NCBI GenBank assembly: GCA_028095005.1
Contig: CM051461.1
Span: 166,860,610 to 166,924,609 of the forward strand
Source of the DNA: Rhynchospora pubera
Lineage: Eukaryota; Streptophyta; Magnoliopsida; Poales; Cyperaceae
Direction of reading: 5' to 3'
DNA: 64,000 nt
Positions 11,969-25,496 of this stretch are shown piece after piece. A program made the translations under genes and the position numbers. Below the pieces are notes generated by a model, which was not told the DNA's origin, did no database searches, and saw only the letters and a list, made by a program, of their open reading frames with translations. The number at the start of each line of letters is the position of its first letter. The first letter of the stretch is position 1.

Positions 11969-14900
11969 TAATGGTTCACGCGATTTACTTTTTTTTTTTC
12001 TGCTGTTCCGGGCATGATGGACTCCGATAGAAAGGGACGAAACAATTTTCTTTCATGGGCCTGGGCCTGGTGGCGGTGGTGCATGTCCCAAATTTCTTTC
12101 ACGCGATTCCTTTTGACTGTGTTATAACTGATTTTTACTAATGTGAACTTTTTCATCCATATTAGGATTTAATTTTTATGCATGTCCCAAATTGGGTATA
12201 TGGTGATACATCTCTGTTATTGTCCGCAATTGGCAAACGTCTTGTAATATGTGTTGGACATCCTTCTTGTAAACTGGTGTCTCTATGTGGCAATGAGGCT
12301 TTCAAAATTTGATTTTGTAGGAAGCTTGTGAAAGTGTACTAGTTAGAATAGTGGTTGCATTCCTAGGATCAGTATTTGATGTGCTGACATGCAGAGTTGC
12401 AAACTTGCAACGACTGATCTAGGTATTTTATGAAAGCATAGGCGTATTTTTTCCATCATTTATATAATGAGAATTTCTTTTTATTTTTTTATAACAAAGT
12501 AGAGGCACTTAATAATAAGAAACTTTCATTTAAAAAAAAATTATACCTACGCTTTCTGTTTTGGAATACAAGTTAATTTGTTCCAATTTTTACTACTATT
12601 CAATTACATTTGAGTATCCTTTTGGGGGAAAAACAAAAAATATTGTTTTTGTCTAAAAAATTTAACATCTTAAATTCTTAATATATATTGAAAAATCGAC
12701 AATGTGTAATAGAATTACGAATTGGACAACAAACGTGTGTATTTGGAGGGAAACGGTTCAAAAGTCGATAACGAGTTAACGACTATCAAAAGGTACTCAC
12801 ACAAATGGTATTTATCAATATTTGCGTTTATCTAAAACATATAAATATGAATTGAACAATAAATGACTGTGCATCGGACAAAAATCAAATATATATTTTT
12901 ATAATTTTTTTAAAATTTACTAAATTTAAAAGGTGGACTTAGATAGTACTACTTATTTGGTCCCAACATGCGCCTTTTATGAATGGACCAAGGATATGAC
13001 TAGGTAGAGTGCCATTTTCTGGGAACATTTGCAACCTCTCATCTAGAAACTACTGTATTGTAATTATCACGGCAACATAAATTGATTCTAGGGGCAATTG
13101 GTAAAGGGCATTACTGTAAAGGATACGTTGTAACTGTGCAAGGAGCTCTCATCCTTGCAACATAGTTTATAGTTAATTTGTTCAGATATTATGTAGGAAA
13201 CGTTCTCCTGCGAGCCTTTTATGCTCTGCATAATAACGTAGAATCGTAGATTACAGGCTGACTCGTTGTAATTGAAAAAGATTTTTTAAAAAAAGAGGAA
13301 ACTAAAGCTAGGCTATGGGCTTGGGCCCGCTTTACATTGCAATATTGCATTTAGAAGCCCCTAGCTTCTCGTAGTTACATCTCGAGATATTCATTTCTGA
13401 TTAGCTGGTTAAGATCTAGATATGTAATTCATGTGAGTCCAGTTTATTCAGCAAAAAAAATTATTATAAAATGTATCATAATTTTGATAAAAAATTCTGA
13501 TGTCTATATTTATTGTGATGTTTCCAAGAATTGCCGTAGTTTATCTAAAATACTAAATTTTGTTCTATAGACATGCATTTTCCACATATTTTTTCTACAC
13601 AAAAAAAGAGTTATAAAAATATCTTAGTAACCATCATTTCGTCTGAAAAAAAAATAATTGAAGAATGGTTCTGTTTAATGATGTCGGCTCTTCAAAATGA
13701 TAAGATCTACAGATGTAATTTGATCTTTTTTTTTTATATGGATTACGAATTTTGTATTATTAGTGTTCTAACTATTAAACACGTCATGAATAAAATTTTG
13801 GTCATATTATCATAGAATAACCTTTCAATATCGAACGGTTTTTTTTTTTTACTGTGTTATACATTTGGTTATTGACATTTGAATTTAGTCGTCACTTTCT
13901 ACGAGTTGATTCATAACACTCTAATTTGGCGCTCTCTTGAAGCCTATCAAGTACTATTTTTTTTTTTTTGGAAATATAACCATTTATTAGGTGTAGTGAG
14001 TGGAAATAAGACTATTTATTAGGTTTAGCTCACTATATGAAATATAATTTATTTCTCTTCTGTATCCAGCGAAAATTGGAGCTATTATCTCTGGTGGAGT
14101 CACTGTCTCACTGATTACTTGTACCGAACTCACATGTCGTCTATGAAGTACTAGTTCATGGCAAACAAGCATGCATGAAGATGTTACTATTAATTTATAT
14201 TATGTAAAAATTTAAAAACCACAACAAATAAGGAAAACAATTATAACAATCTAATTTTAACATAACAGAGGTCATTGATCAAACTGTAAAAATATATATA
14301 AAAGGTAATTTTATAAAAAAGAATGCAGAAAGAAAGCCTTCGATATCCGACTACATTTTCCTCAGTATGATGGATATCAGGATATGTAGCGCTTTTTTTA
14401 TTATTATTTTTTTGGATATGTTGGTTTGGTTAACATACAATCCCCCCCCCCCCCCCCTTATTTGCGTCTTTGCTGTTAGCATCTAAATTTCATTAGTCGG
14501 AAGTAGTGAAAAGAAGACCCAAATTAAGGATCAGCATCTAACTTGAGAAACTATCCACATTAAGGATTAACAAGGAAGCTTCATAATTTAGATTGAACCG
14601 CGAGTCCGCTACAATGTGCACTTGGATGCATCTAATTGCAAAATGAAGGATTAGGAAGGAAGCTTCATAATTATCCGCTTTAATCATGGTAGGTACCTCC
14701 GTTTGTAGACACAACTAAAACTTCTAAGTAAATGGTTCCCCTTGATTTTAAATCAGACGGTTCGGATCGTCATTATCCAGAATGGAATGTTTTTAACTGC
14801 CACAGAACAATCGGGCATTCCAATTAGAGATTAATGACCTATATCATACTCCCAATGCGTTGCAGAATTTGAGTGAAAAAGGACCTTAGTTTTGAATCAC

Positions 14901-16392
14901 AACAATTAAAAAGCCTGTCAACAAAGGGAAAAAGAGGCGTCAAGTTTGCATAGGCATACAGCCTTTCATTCAGTTTGCTGCTCCATCTAGATGCTAGGCT
15001 AGATTCTAAGGCAGGTGCTTATTAAATGCATTAAATAGAAGTTACCTGTGAGACATTCTAAAAAGCCCAGAACTATAAAATGTCAGTGTGGAATTTAATA
15101 TCATACCAACAAACCATTGAAGCTCATTGTGGGGAGACCACACCCACACAAAACATGCCATGGTGGTGGCATTAAAGGTAAGAGTATTAATACATAATAG
15201 GCAAGTGGTGTCAGAACCTCACATGATGACAACCTGATGATGGTTTGGGGGATAAAAGTTATTACTATACTAACAACTCTCACATGATCAAAGCTAATGA
15301 TCCATATAAAAATTTAACCTTTTTTTTTGGCCGAAAAAAAGCAAGCTATCAAAATATAGTTGGTAATAATTAGCACAAAGCTAGCTATCAAGTGAAGCTG
15401 ATATATTACCAGCTCCAGCTACACCGTATGCTTTCTTTGGCCAATCATCGCACCTTCCCCTAACTAAGCTGTATATTTACTGTCCCAACTACTAATATCA
15501 AATTATTAATATTTATACATATTCGGTATAACCAACTAGGTTCTCTCACCCGCATCTTTTAAGACAATTTTAGAATTTTGATTATTAACGTTCTCTAAAT
15601 TAGAATATTACAAAGAAAGTGCCGGGTTGAGATTCGCACTCAATGCTTCCTACCCAATTCTGTCATAACTCTTTTTTTAGAAAAAGAAAGGGAAAAAAAA
15701 CGCAATGATTCATTGCACGCTATAAATTGTTCTATGCTGTCGAAAATGAAGCCCTCAGTTACACAAGCGACAAAATAGATTGTTTCCAAATCAAGGAATA
15801 AAAGTAGCTGATTTTCTTTATGTCACCAACTAATAGATAAAGCATCTTGCAAAACATGTTGGATTCTAATATAAATTGTCCACTGAAGGAGCAACATTAT
15901 TTCATCAATAATAAATTGGAATCAATTAGGTACCAAAATTTTTAACATTAAATAATTATATAACTAGCATCCTCAGAAAATATTGGTCTTATTGAGATGC
16001 CACATATCCTTGTCATGAAGCAGAGGGGAAAGGCAGTAAATGATCTTTAGGTAAAACAAAGTTACAGACAACATGATTAATGGACTTACAAAAGTTAACA
16101 TGTCACTGAATCATACAAATAAAGTACCATTCTTTAGTCATACACCATGATGGCAGTTAAAACTCGAAAACAAGGATAAAACTATCGAGTACCTTAACAA
16201 AATACAAACACACATGGTATATAAACAAAAGTACTTGCGCACTTAACCTGAGAAAAAAATCTCTCTTCTAAAATCCACAACCTAACATAAACACAAACGT
16301 CACCAAATCCCAAATAATAAAAGGAAGGGTAAACAAATAAATGGCAACCAAACTATTAATTTGAGAATCCAAGCTGTAATATAATTTTGTTC
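11969..16392. other. Intergenic, no gene seen
   Basis: Long AT-rich spacer. It holds a local duplication around 13975-14030 (two copies of a unit ending ATTTATTAGGT) and a C run at 14443-14458. The 3' untranslated region of the WEB-type gene lies at its right end. Confidence 0.5.
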
Positions 16393-19300
16393 TTACTGCT
16401 TGTGGCTATTTTTCCTTTTGAACAGTCCACTAAGTTTCTTTGACAGTGGTGATTTCTTCTTGTTCGACATGTTCTCCTTTTTGCCTGTGTCATCCAAATC
16501 TAACCCATTGTCAACCTGATCCAACTTGCCATTACCAGATTTTAAATCGACCTTCTCATCCTCTGCACCATTCTCCTCTTGTAGATGCTCATTCTCTGCC
16601 ATTTTACCCTCCACCTCTTCTTGCTTTGCATCTCCGTTCTCCCCTTCTTGCTTGGCATGACCATTAGGTTCTTCCTCTTTGCACCTATCAAGAGACTCCT
16701 CTTCCTCTTCTTCTGCCTTTGGCTTCTCAACTGCTAAATCCAACATTGGAATTGTTTCCTGAGGTAATTCGGGGGCCTTCTCTGTGGTCACCTCCTCGAG
16801 CTTAGACCTCAACTCATCTATCCTATCTTGAGCATCTGACTGACGGGCCCGCAACTCATCATTCTCCTGTGTTATGCTCTGCAGCTCATTTTCCTTATCC
16901 AACAACCTCTCCTTCAATTGCAAGCTCTCTATTCTTGCCTCTTCCATTGCCTTGCTAGCCTCACTTACATGCAACTCAGCTTGCCGCAACTTCTCTAGTA
17001 GCTGCTCCTTCTCCTCCTTTGCAGCTTGCATCTCCATTTCTGTGCCCTTGAGAGATGCCACAACCTTGTCCACCTCCACCTTCAGGGCCACGATCTCCTC
17101 CTCCGACTGTTGTTTTGAGTTCAAAACCTCATTTTCCTTCATGTCACGGTCATTTTTGTCATCATTTGCTTCAGTCTCAAGCTTTTCTACAGTTTTACGG
17201 AGGCACACTAATTCATAATTCACTTCATCAAGCATTACTTCATAACTGTCCTTTGTGTTTTTCAGGGCTAACTTTAGGTCCCCAATTTGGGCTAATGCAT
17301 GTTCATGGTCACTTTCTTTTTTTAAAAGGTTCTCTTTTGCCTCTCTTGCTTCAGCCGAGGCCTCATGCAAAGCAGAGGCTAGATCCTCCATTGCCTTTTC
17401 ATTATTCTCCTCCTCGAGCTTAATCTTCTCCAGTTCGGCTATCATCCTCTCCTTTTCTTCTGTTAAAGACTCAATTTGGGAAATAGCATCCTTTTCATTA
17501 GTCAAAGCCTCCAGTTTTGCCTCCTCGGAGTTCTCCAGTTTGTTTCGCAATAAGTCGGTGGTTGTTTCCAGTTCAAACACCTCTTGTCGAGCTGCCTCTA
17601 AACGCCTGTTCGACTGAGCCAGTTCAGCCTCAAATCGTGCAACATCAGCCTCCAACAACTCCATTTTCTTTTCCAGGGTATGAATTTCGGTTTCTCTCTC
17701 ATGCAAAAGTGTCTCCTTTTCCTCAACTTGCTGCATGGCTGAGGCAAGAGACTCTGTTTTGCACTTCTCTGATTCCTGCACCTCCTCAAGTCGGATCTCC
17801 AATTCTTCTGCCTTCCCTCTCCATTCATCTGCCAAACTGGAAGCTTCCAACTCTGCCTTTTTACTCTCACTTAGTTCATTGTTTAATCCTTCTACAGTCT
17901 CCTCAACTTTAATCAGCTCCTTCTCAGTCTCTTTTGAACTCTCTAACTCCCCTTGCAATCTTACAATTTCACCCTTCAACTTAACAATAATCTCCTCTGA
18001 TTCATTTGTTTTGTTTTCCAGACTGGAGTGGAGCTGTGTTTTAAGCTGAGCTAACTCACTGGAAAGCATCTCAGCCTTCTCCATGTTAACCTCGGCCTCT
18101 TGCATAGCTGTTTCAGCACGACCAAGTGCTGCATTTTTCTCCTCAATTGACATCTCTAATTCGTGTTTCACTTGCTCGAGCTGCTCTTTAGTCTCAACCA
18201 AAACAGAAATATCAGATGCATGCTGGTTCTTAATGCTTTCCAGTTGACTTCGCCACTCCTCTTCTCTTGTCTGGGCTGCATCAATACTAACCATCTCCAG
18301 TTCATCTGCACGGAACTTCGCAATTTCTGTATCCTCCTCAGCACGTCTTCGTGCAGCAATTGCATCCTGGAGCTGCTCATTGGCCACATTAGCAAGGTGC
18401 TTGACCTCCTGTAGTTCATCTAAAATGGAGAGCTTCTCCTTTTCTAGAAAGGCAACCTGTTCCTTGGCCTTCTTCAACTCTTCATTGGCTGAATCTAGCT
18501 GAGATTGAAGCTCTGATCCCTTCAATGACCGCGGTTGAAGTTGTTTCTACAAAAATAAATTGTTGTATTGTACAATGAACTATAGGACCTTTGTGTATGA
18601 TTTTGAATTTAGATGAGCTTCATTAAAATTTTAATTGGAACTGTTGTTTTTAAATTTAGTTCATTAGCCTTTTTCAAGCTAATAGAAGAGATCATTAACA
18701 GTAGGGATATGGTTTTATAATGTTCAGTTTCATCCTTACATATTGTAACCTTTGCTCTGGTAAAAATTTTGTACTTAGCCATTACCATGATTGACATTAT
18801 GATATCAAATACCAATGTTTGTCGAATAGAAATAGAACGTACTCAGGTTTAGTTTTAATTTCTTTTTATCCCAAAATATTGGATTAAGAAGAAAAACTTA
18901 CAAATTTATTAACTAAAAAACAGATGGTTTTTCAGCAACAAATGAACTGGTCTATCAATATGAAATACTGGGTATTATATATATAACCAAACTGAGGAAG
19001 AAATGAATAAACAAATCAGTGTACATCACGGACTATTTTTTTTTTTTTTAAAAATTCTTACATCAGCTGTTGCAGTCTTAGGAGATCTTCGATCAACAGT
19101 AGGTTTTGATTCGGTAGGTTTTGGTGAGCGGTCAAAGGAGAGGCGTGGGTTTTGAGTGGGTGAAGGTGAATTCAGGTCGGATTTGAGAGACCCGACCCGG
19201 TTAACCTTACCCGATTTAGGGGTACTCGGCCTCCTGGGAGTTGCTGGTGTGGACGGTTTGTTGCTTGATGCTTCGGATAATCCAGATCTGTTAAAATTAA

Positions 19301-19950
19301 TCAAGGTTAGTGGTTTAATTTTTACTAATTTGTAGGTATAATGTGACAAAAATTAGGTTAGTTGGAATTTCAATAGTTGGGTAGGAAATGGACAAGAAAT
19401 AGTTGCAAAAACATCCAAATTTACCCCGAAAAAAACAAAATTCAGTGGGCGGGATGATAAATTCAAGGGGGGGAAAAATGAACTTAAGAGATAAATTTGC
19501 TTTTAGGCCATAAGTAAAAACAAAAATTGAATAGCGAAAACGTTTTACAAAAGAGCTAAGAACTCGAAATTCATTGAGTAACAATGTACCTAAAATTAAG
19601 CATATCGCAGTTTACAAAAAGAAAACGGAAAATGTTGAAATTTGCAATTTGGAAGCAATAAGGTAATATTTTGTTAATTGTGTAGCTACATTTGTTAGTT
19701 CTCCAAAGAAAAAAAAAATATTACACCAATTATACAAAACGAGTAAAAAAAATCTCAAGCTTAATCTAAAAAAATCAGCTCCTTACTTTATAAATAGAAT
19801 TTTTATTTTCAACCGAAAAGGACGAAAAGGTGCTTAAAATTACAAATCTAAACTCAAGTCACTAAATTTGGATCAAAACTCGCATCTCATGAGCAGATCT
19901 GAGCGAGTTCAGCCGACTTACTTGGATTTAGAAGACGCCATTGTCGCCAT
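16393..19950 (-). CDS. WEB-family long coiled-coil protein
   Basis: Three exons: 19950-19922, 19287-19062 and 18546-16393, all with GT..AG junctions, giving 802 residues. The start chosen is the first ATG (MATMASSKSK); a second ATG lies three codons later. Residues 11-85 are rich in Ser, Pro, Lys and Arg (SPSPTQNPRLSFDRSPKP, RRSPKTATAD). From about residue 95 to 690 the protein is one long coiled coil (SELQSQLDSANEELKKAKEQ onward). It is followed by a Glu-rich linker and a basic end, SKKLSGLFKRKNSHKQ. This order matches plant WEB-family proteins (At5g16730/At3g02930 type, from memory), annotated as putative chloroplast or cytoskeleton-linked factors related to WEB1 and PMI2, which affect chloroplast movement. 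No catalytic domain is visible, and the role of this subgroup is poorly defined. The gene looks intact and diverges from the NERD gene. Confidence 0.93.
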
Positions 19951-20125
19951 TCGAGAGATACTGAGAGGAAGTCGGAAGAAGCCTGGAAAGGAAAGTGGGG
20001 GCAAAGAGACAGGAAAAGAGAAAGCTGTAAGTTGGTAAGAGGCGGTTGCCTCTCTCTCTCTCTCACTAAAACACACACACAACAAAAGACTGGAGAGAGA
20101 GTGTGAGATGTAAAATAAAAGCTGC

Positions 20126-20134
20126 CATTTATAG
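20126..20134 (-). promoter_or_regulatory. TATA box of the WEB-type gene
   Basis: CTATAAATG on the minus strand, about 180 bp upstream of the start codon. The presumed leader between them is rich in GA/CT (20046-20065 and 20091-20102), as is common in plant 5' untranslated regions. Confidence 0.5.
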
Positions 20135-20836
20135 AGACAGAGGTGACTGCGCAGTGCGCATTGCAATGTTGCCTTTATTCTTCTGTCTCCGTTTTAAATG
20201 TGAAATGGAGACTGCCGCCACCGAATCGCCTATAGAACATAACTGTTGTACGTCTCCGTTACGTAGGAACTGTAGAGGGGAGAACATAATTAAAGCGGTC
20301 CGAGTCCGAGAGAGAGAAAAGTAACGGCTCGTGCTGGAGAGAAATCGGGGACGTATAATTATAGTATTATTATTATACTATACATCGTACGGTGTACAAC
20401 TAACGTCTAACTACATAGAAGTATGTTTAGAAAGTGACAATGTTGGATCCTTTGGGCTGATTACATTACAAAGGAGTTCAATTTGGATCTCTGGCCCATT
20501 GTATCTTTCCGGGTAAATTATTTTAATATTATAGGCCCAATTAGGCCCGTTTACTACGGTTCAGGTTTAGGTGACAAATTCATGGCGACCGCTCAAAAAA
20601 TAGGCAAAAATAAGTGCATTTTTTTTTTCTCTGAAATATATTTTTTCTAACAACTTTATATTAAAGATGTGCAATTTCTCGTACATTGTCTTAATGGTTT
20701 TTTTTTTAAGGGAAATTTTTTAATGGGAATAAATTAATTAAATAACTTGATACGAATCCTTCATGGCGAAGTAAGAAACACAGTTCCTTTTCCTTTCCTA
20801 GAAAAATCCTTAGAATCAGCACACGGTGTTTGTGCA

Positions 20837-20845
20837 TATAAAATA
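20837..20845 (+). promoter_or_regulatory. TATA box of the NERD gene
   Basis: TATAAAATA lies 87 bp upstream of the start ATG at 20932. Transcription would start near 20870 and give a leader of about 60 bases. Confidence 0.5.
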
Positions 20846-20931
20846 TAACAGTCCAGAAAACCAAAGACTCCATCATATTTGTAATTTCTCCTCTCAATCT
20901 AAGAAATCGCGAGAGAACAAGAGATAAAGAG

Positions 20932-23900
20932 ATGTGGGTGGAGATACTGTGCTGTCTGGTATTTTACAAGCTTTTCCGATTATATCTCGGCGATGACGTC
21001 GACGACTTTGCTGACATCAACAGCTCTCATTCCGACCTCTGTTTTGCGGTCGCCTCTAGGTACAGAATTCCCCTCATTTCTTAATTCCTCGAGGAATTTG
21101 TGAAATTCTGATATCCTTTAGAGTCGGCGATCTTGATTTTTAGAAATGGGACTTCTATTGTCCCATAACTTCCTTTGGATCATTGGATGCTGTTTTGGTT
21201 ATTTCTGAATGAGATCAACCCTTCTGTGGTACAAATTAGAACACTTGTATAGTTTTGGAAGGAGAAATGTCACATGCACTATAGTCTGGATCTATATTCA
21301 TGTTTGTACTGGTACAAACATGAACAAGATTGGGACTGAAGGAGACCAGCTTACTGATACCGAAGGAGTACTTTTAATTTAACTAACTTGAACTGGAATT
21401 CCTTTTGTCAACTTGCACAGGTTGGAAAAGCTGTACGGTGGGAAATGCTTTGTTGGACTCCGCATACCTGATCCTGATTCTGGAAACCGTCAGCACATAG
21501 ACATTGTGCTCCTAACTAAAAAGTTTGCCTCTTTATCTTATGCTTATCTTTATTACTTTAAGCTATATTCTGTTTTTACTTAAATAAGTGTAGTTCTGTA
21601 ATTTATGCCTGTACTCAAAACTAATCTGACTGATATGGCTCCAAATTATGTGATGGGAATTGCTTGTTAGATAAATTCGAAGTAATTAGATCTCCTTCGT
21701 ATATATTGAGTGTGGAGGGTTTTAATGCCTCCTCCATCATGCCTCGATTGTGCATTTGACCTTTAATCCTTAACGACAAAGCTTTTAACTTTAAAATAAC
21801 AAAAATAAAACCGCTAGATGTATTTTCTGATACAACAAAGCATTTTTCGTTTCTTCATCGAGAGTAAGCATCAGTTTAAGAAGATCATGCATTGATGGGT
21901 GGTGAGAACCCATATTGACTATTATGATATTTTTTTTCTTGTAACTGGTACAGAAAATCTTTTATAGTCATCTTTTTTTCCTGAATTCAGTATTCCATGA
22001 ATTCCTCAAAATGAGGCTTATGAAAATGAAAAACCAAATAGTACTAAACTTAAAAAAGTTTAAACGATGAATTTAACGAGTTTGTGGTTCCTGAATATTC
22101 AACTGATCAATTAATATATTATAGTGTGCTCGATTTTTCTTTGAAATAAGCCAGCATGTGTTGGCATTTTCGCAGAATTTTTCGTAGACTCCTTTCTGAT
22201 ATTTTTTTTTGACGTTATCCGTAAATAAACTACAGTTATTAGAGGTCCAATCAGTTAGGGTTTGGCACTTTCACCCTTCTACTGCACCACATATATGATT
22301 CTTAGGATGCACACATTAGATCAAGTATACAAGAATTCATTTTATATGAAGAAAAGTCGGATTTGATTTATGTTACGTATTGCTTGGTCAACTAACTTAC
22401 AGTGACAAATCTTTTTCTGTTTCTTTTGCTAGGCAATTTTAGAAAATTCATATGAAAAAAGGGATTTGGTCCATTTTTAGTTGACTTGTCCCTTCAAGAA
22501 ACTTGTGATTTTTATGGAGTTACTAAAAAACTTATAGATTAAGTTGAACATTATTATGTCTGAGGTCCTTTGCTATGCAGTTCACGTTGGTGTAATTTCT
22601 CAAACCAATAATAAATAAAATAAATAATAAATAATAAATAGAAAAAGAATATATAAGAGTGTAGTGTCGTCTTATTGGATCTTAAATTCTTAATTGCAGG
22701 GAAATACTGGTGGTGGCAGTGAGAAACTTCTCTGGGTATGTCCAAGTAAACAATGATGGTAACTGGAGTTGTACCGGTGACAAGAAACATAAGACTGAAA
22801 CACATCCTGATCCTGTAATACTTTTTTCAGTTCAATTATTTAACTTTATTAGTATTGGTTGGCCCTGTGCTCTTATTAACTTACTAGTTATTGTAGGTAC
22901 TGGAGGTCAGTGCTCAAATTACAATCCTTCAATCATATTTGGAACAAAGAGGAGCCTCTCTACCAAAAGGTCTTATCAATGGTCAAGTCATTCTTCCGAA
23001 TCCATATTGCATGTATGTAAAATAGTTACTTATGTAACATTAGAAACCTACAATGTGCTTTGGTGTTACAGTAATGGCCCAATTCAACCACTGTGTTTTT
23101 TCTTTTTTCAATTTTTCAAAAAAAAAAGGAGAAAAATAGTGGTAGAAGGCCACTGGCCAGTTTCATTTTACTGAAAACACCCTGTTCTTTACAATATCCA
23201 TCACACTCTATTGTCACTGAGCTTGGTACCAATTACTCGCTTGCAAAATTAACAAAATAAAAAATAGATGCTACATCACTTCTTTCCTAGCACTGTCTCA
23301 GAGGACCTCCTCAACTTATCGCATGTCTGTACTCTTCTAGGTAGGGAAAGTGGCTAAATCTCTGTGCATTTCTATCATTGATAGTTTTACAAAACAGACC
23401 TTGAAAGTAAACACATCACCAACGACCTAGACCAGTATCACTATGCTGACCAACCATCAACATATGATTATTCAACTAGCACAAAACACAGCATAAAATA
23501 TATTAGAATCTGAGTGTAAAGAGCATGCTGTCCAGGTTTTGAATGGGTGCAATTAGGAGTAGACATTCTTAAATGAATGGTACTGTCGCATACGTAATCT
23601 CTACCCAGGTGCTTTTTGCAAGAACTCTAGTAATAGCATGCTTAAACTAATTATTTCTCATACTTGTAGAGTTTCTCCTTCAATTATGCTTCAAACGGAG
23701 GTTTTGACACATGACAAATGGAGAGATTTTAAGCCTGATTTGAAAGATGGAAATTTTAATTGGGTTAAAAGTGCATTTTCTGGTGTAAAAGGAGAAAATC
23801 AAGATGCCTTGCATCAAAATATTCATTTTATTCTCAGCTCCTCTCCTATGTGGGACAGGTTCCAGTTTCTCTGATGATTAGCAATGATGTTGTTATTTTT

Positions 23901-25496
23901 TTAAGGAAGAATTCCATATTCAACACGATTTCATGAAAATGATGAATTAGTCCTGCATAAATTACTTCCAAATTTTCTACAAAAGATGCCAACATAACTT
24001 GCGTGTTCCTTATTATTACTGTAAATTTCTTTCAAGACGCCGGTTTTGTCTCATGATAGTAATCATCTGTGATCTATCCCCTTTGAACCCAGTACATATC
24101 CTCTAATGGAGTGCTGAAGTTCTGTAGTTATTCTGATAACCTGGACAACTTATTTTATATGAGATATGCAGCAGTCCATGTGTGTTTTTGAACATAGGAT
24201 TTATAGATAGCCTGATTGGGACAAAAGAAATGCAGTTGCTTCAGAAGGAAATCAAGTTCGGTTACCAATTTTTTCCCTAAAACAACAAAGGTTTAGTCAC
24301 TAATCAATGACATGAACCAAAGCTAAATGATTTCCATGAAATTTTCCTTTCTTTATTACATAAGCGAGGCAGATAACAAGTTAAATTTTGCTAATTTTAG
24401 ATTAGAAGTATAGAATTAGAATCAATTTTTGTCTACAAACATTACATCGGCAGAGTTTGCATTTCTGCTTGTAATTTAAAAATGACACCGCTGATGTCCA
24501 CCTTGTTGCTGTAATTACTTTACTCTGCATTCATTACTTACGATAGTAATTATTTCAAACCTATCAAAAACATAATACACAGTTATTTGACCACTTTTGA
24601 TAGAAAATATTACACATTTAATGAAATTGTCTAGAAAATACTGCACTTGACCTGTGTCTGATGTCCTGCTAAAATAATCCTGCATCTTGTTATCATTTCT
24701 TAAATAAATAAAAGGTTTCCTTTAAATTGCCTTTTCTTATAATGAATTTTTGTAGGTTGGAATTAAAAGGGAACAGGAATCTTCTTGGTGAATTTATAGA
24801 ATTTAAGGGGCATCATGGTGACATGGCAGCCTTGCAATCTATAAAGAGATCAAAAGTTAGCCGTATTGTTGTCCAAAAGGCATCTCTTCTTGGTTTAGGT
24901 ACTTAATTTCTCTGTGTTAGTGACAGTGTTGTTACAAAATATGTTCTTACCGGAGTACTGCCACTATTCTTCATTGTTCAGCTAACTTTCAATCAATGCA
25001 AGCCCCAGACTACCAACTTATAACAATCAATCAAGCTATCATAGTGTCCTGAAGTTTGCAGCTGACTCCTCAATTTACTAAAATTTGCTTCAGTTGTCAT
25101 TATTTTTGCAATTAATTACCAATCTGGAGTCCTCAACTTAAAATTCAGATTTATGCTCTAGTATTCAGTTATACATATGTCGGATTTACTTGTTGATTAG
25201 ACTGTTGAGAAACCTGTTTATTTTCAACTAAGGAAGATGAGTTTTGTGTTTCCTAATATAAATAAATAATAATGGAAAGGTAATGATGCCTTCCGTGCAA
25301 ATGATAAATTTTCAGGGAATTCAAGGACTCAAATTGTGTGCTCATTCGAGACTATAGATCAGATGGTTCTTCCTCTTCTGAATCAAAGGAAATTGCAGTA
25401 AAGCCTAATACAGAGGTGGTGTTTGAGCCTCTGAACTCCAAGAAACCTCGCAAGTTCAAGCTTTCTCGTATTGTCTCCATCTCTCTTAGCACTTGA
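20932..25496 (+). CDS. NERD (nuclease-related) domain protein, last exon frameshifted
   Basis: Seven exons: 20932-21059, 21421-21522, 22700-22814, 22897-23012, 23670-23858, 24756-24898 and 25316 to the end. All have GT..AG junctions and consistent phases. The N-terminus (MWVEILCCLVFYKLFRLYL) looks like a membrane anchor. The NERD core follows: LEKLYGGKCFVGLRIPDPDS, HIDIVLLTK, VVAVRNFSGYVQV, HPDPVLEVSAQITILQSYLE and SSPMWDRLELKGN. NERD is distantly related to restriction-endonuclease-like folds, and its plant function is not known. In the frame set by exon 6 the last exon reads GNSRTQIVCS and then leaves the conserved frame, stopping at 25401 (292 aa). One base lost at 25345-25346 would restore RDYRSDGSSSSE and the end KPRKFKLSRIVSISLST, stopping at 25496 (324 aa). 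That tail matches the family, so the break is recent or a sequence error. Confidence 0.87.

Noticed and set aside
14443..14458. Poly(C) run
   Set aside because: A simple homopolymer, also prone to sequencing error; no wider structure.
16440..18414. Several open frames on the plus strand opposite the WEB-type gene
   Set aside because: They are mirror images of the repetitive coiled-coil coding sequence (Ser/Leu-rich shadows) and match no family.
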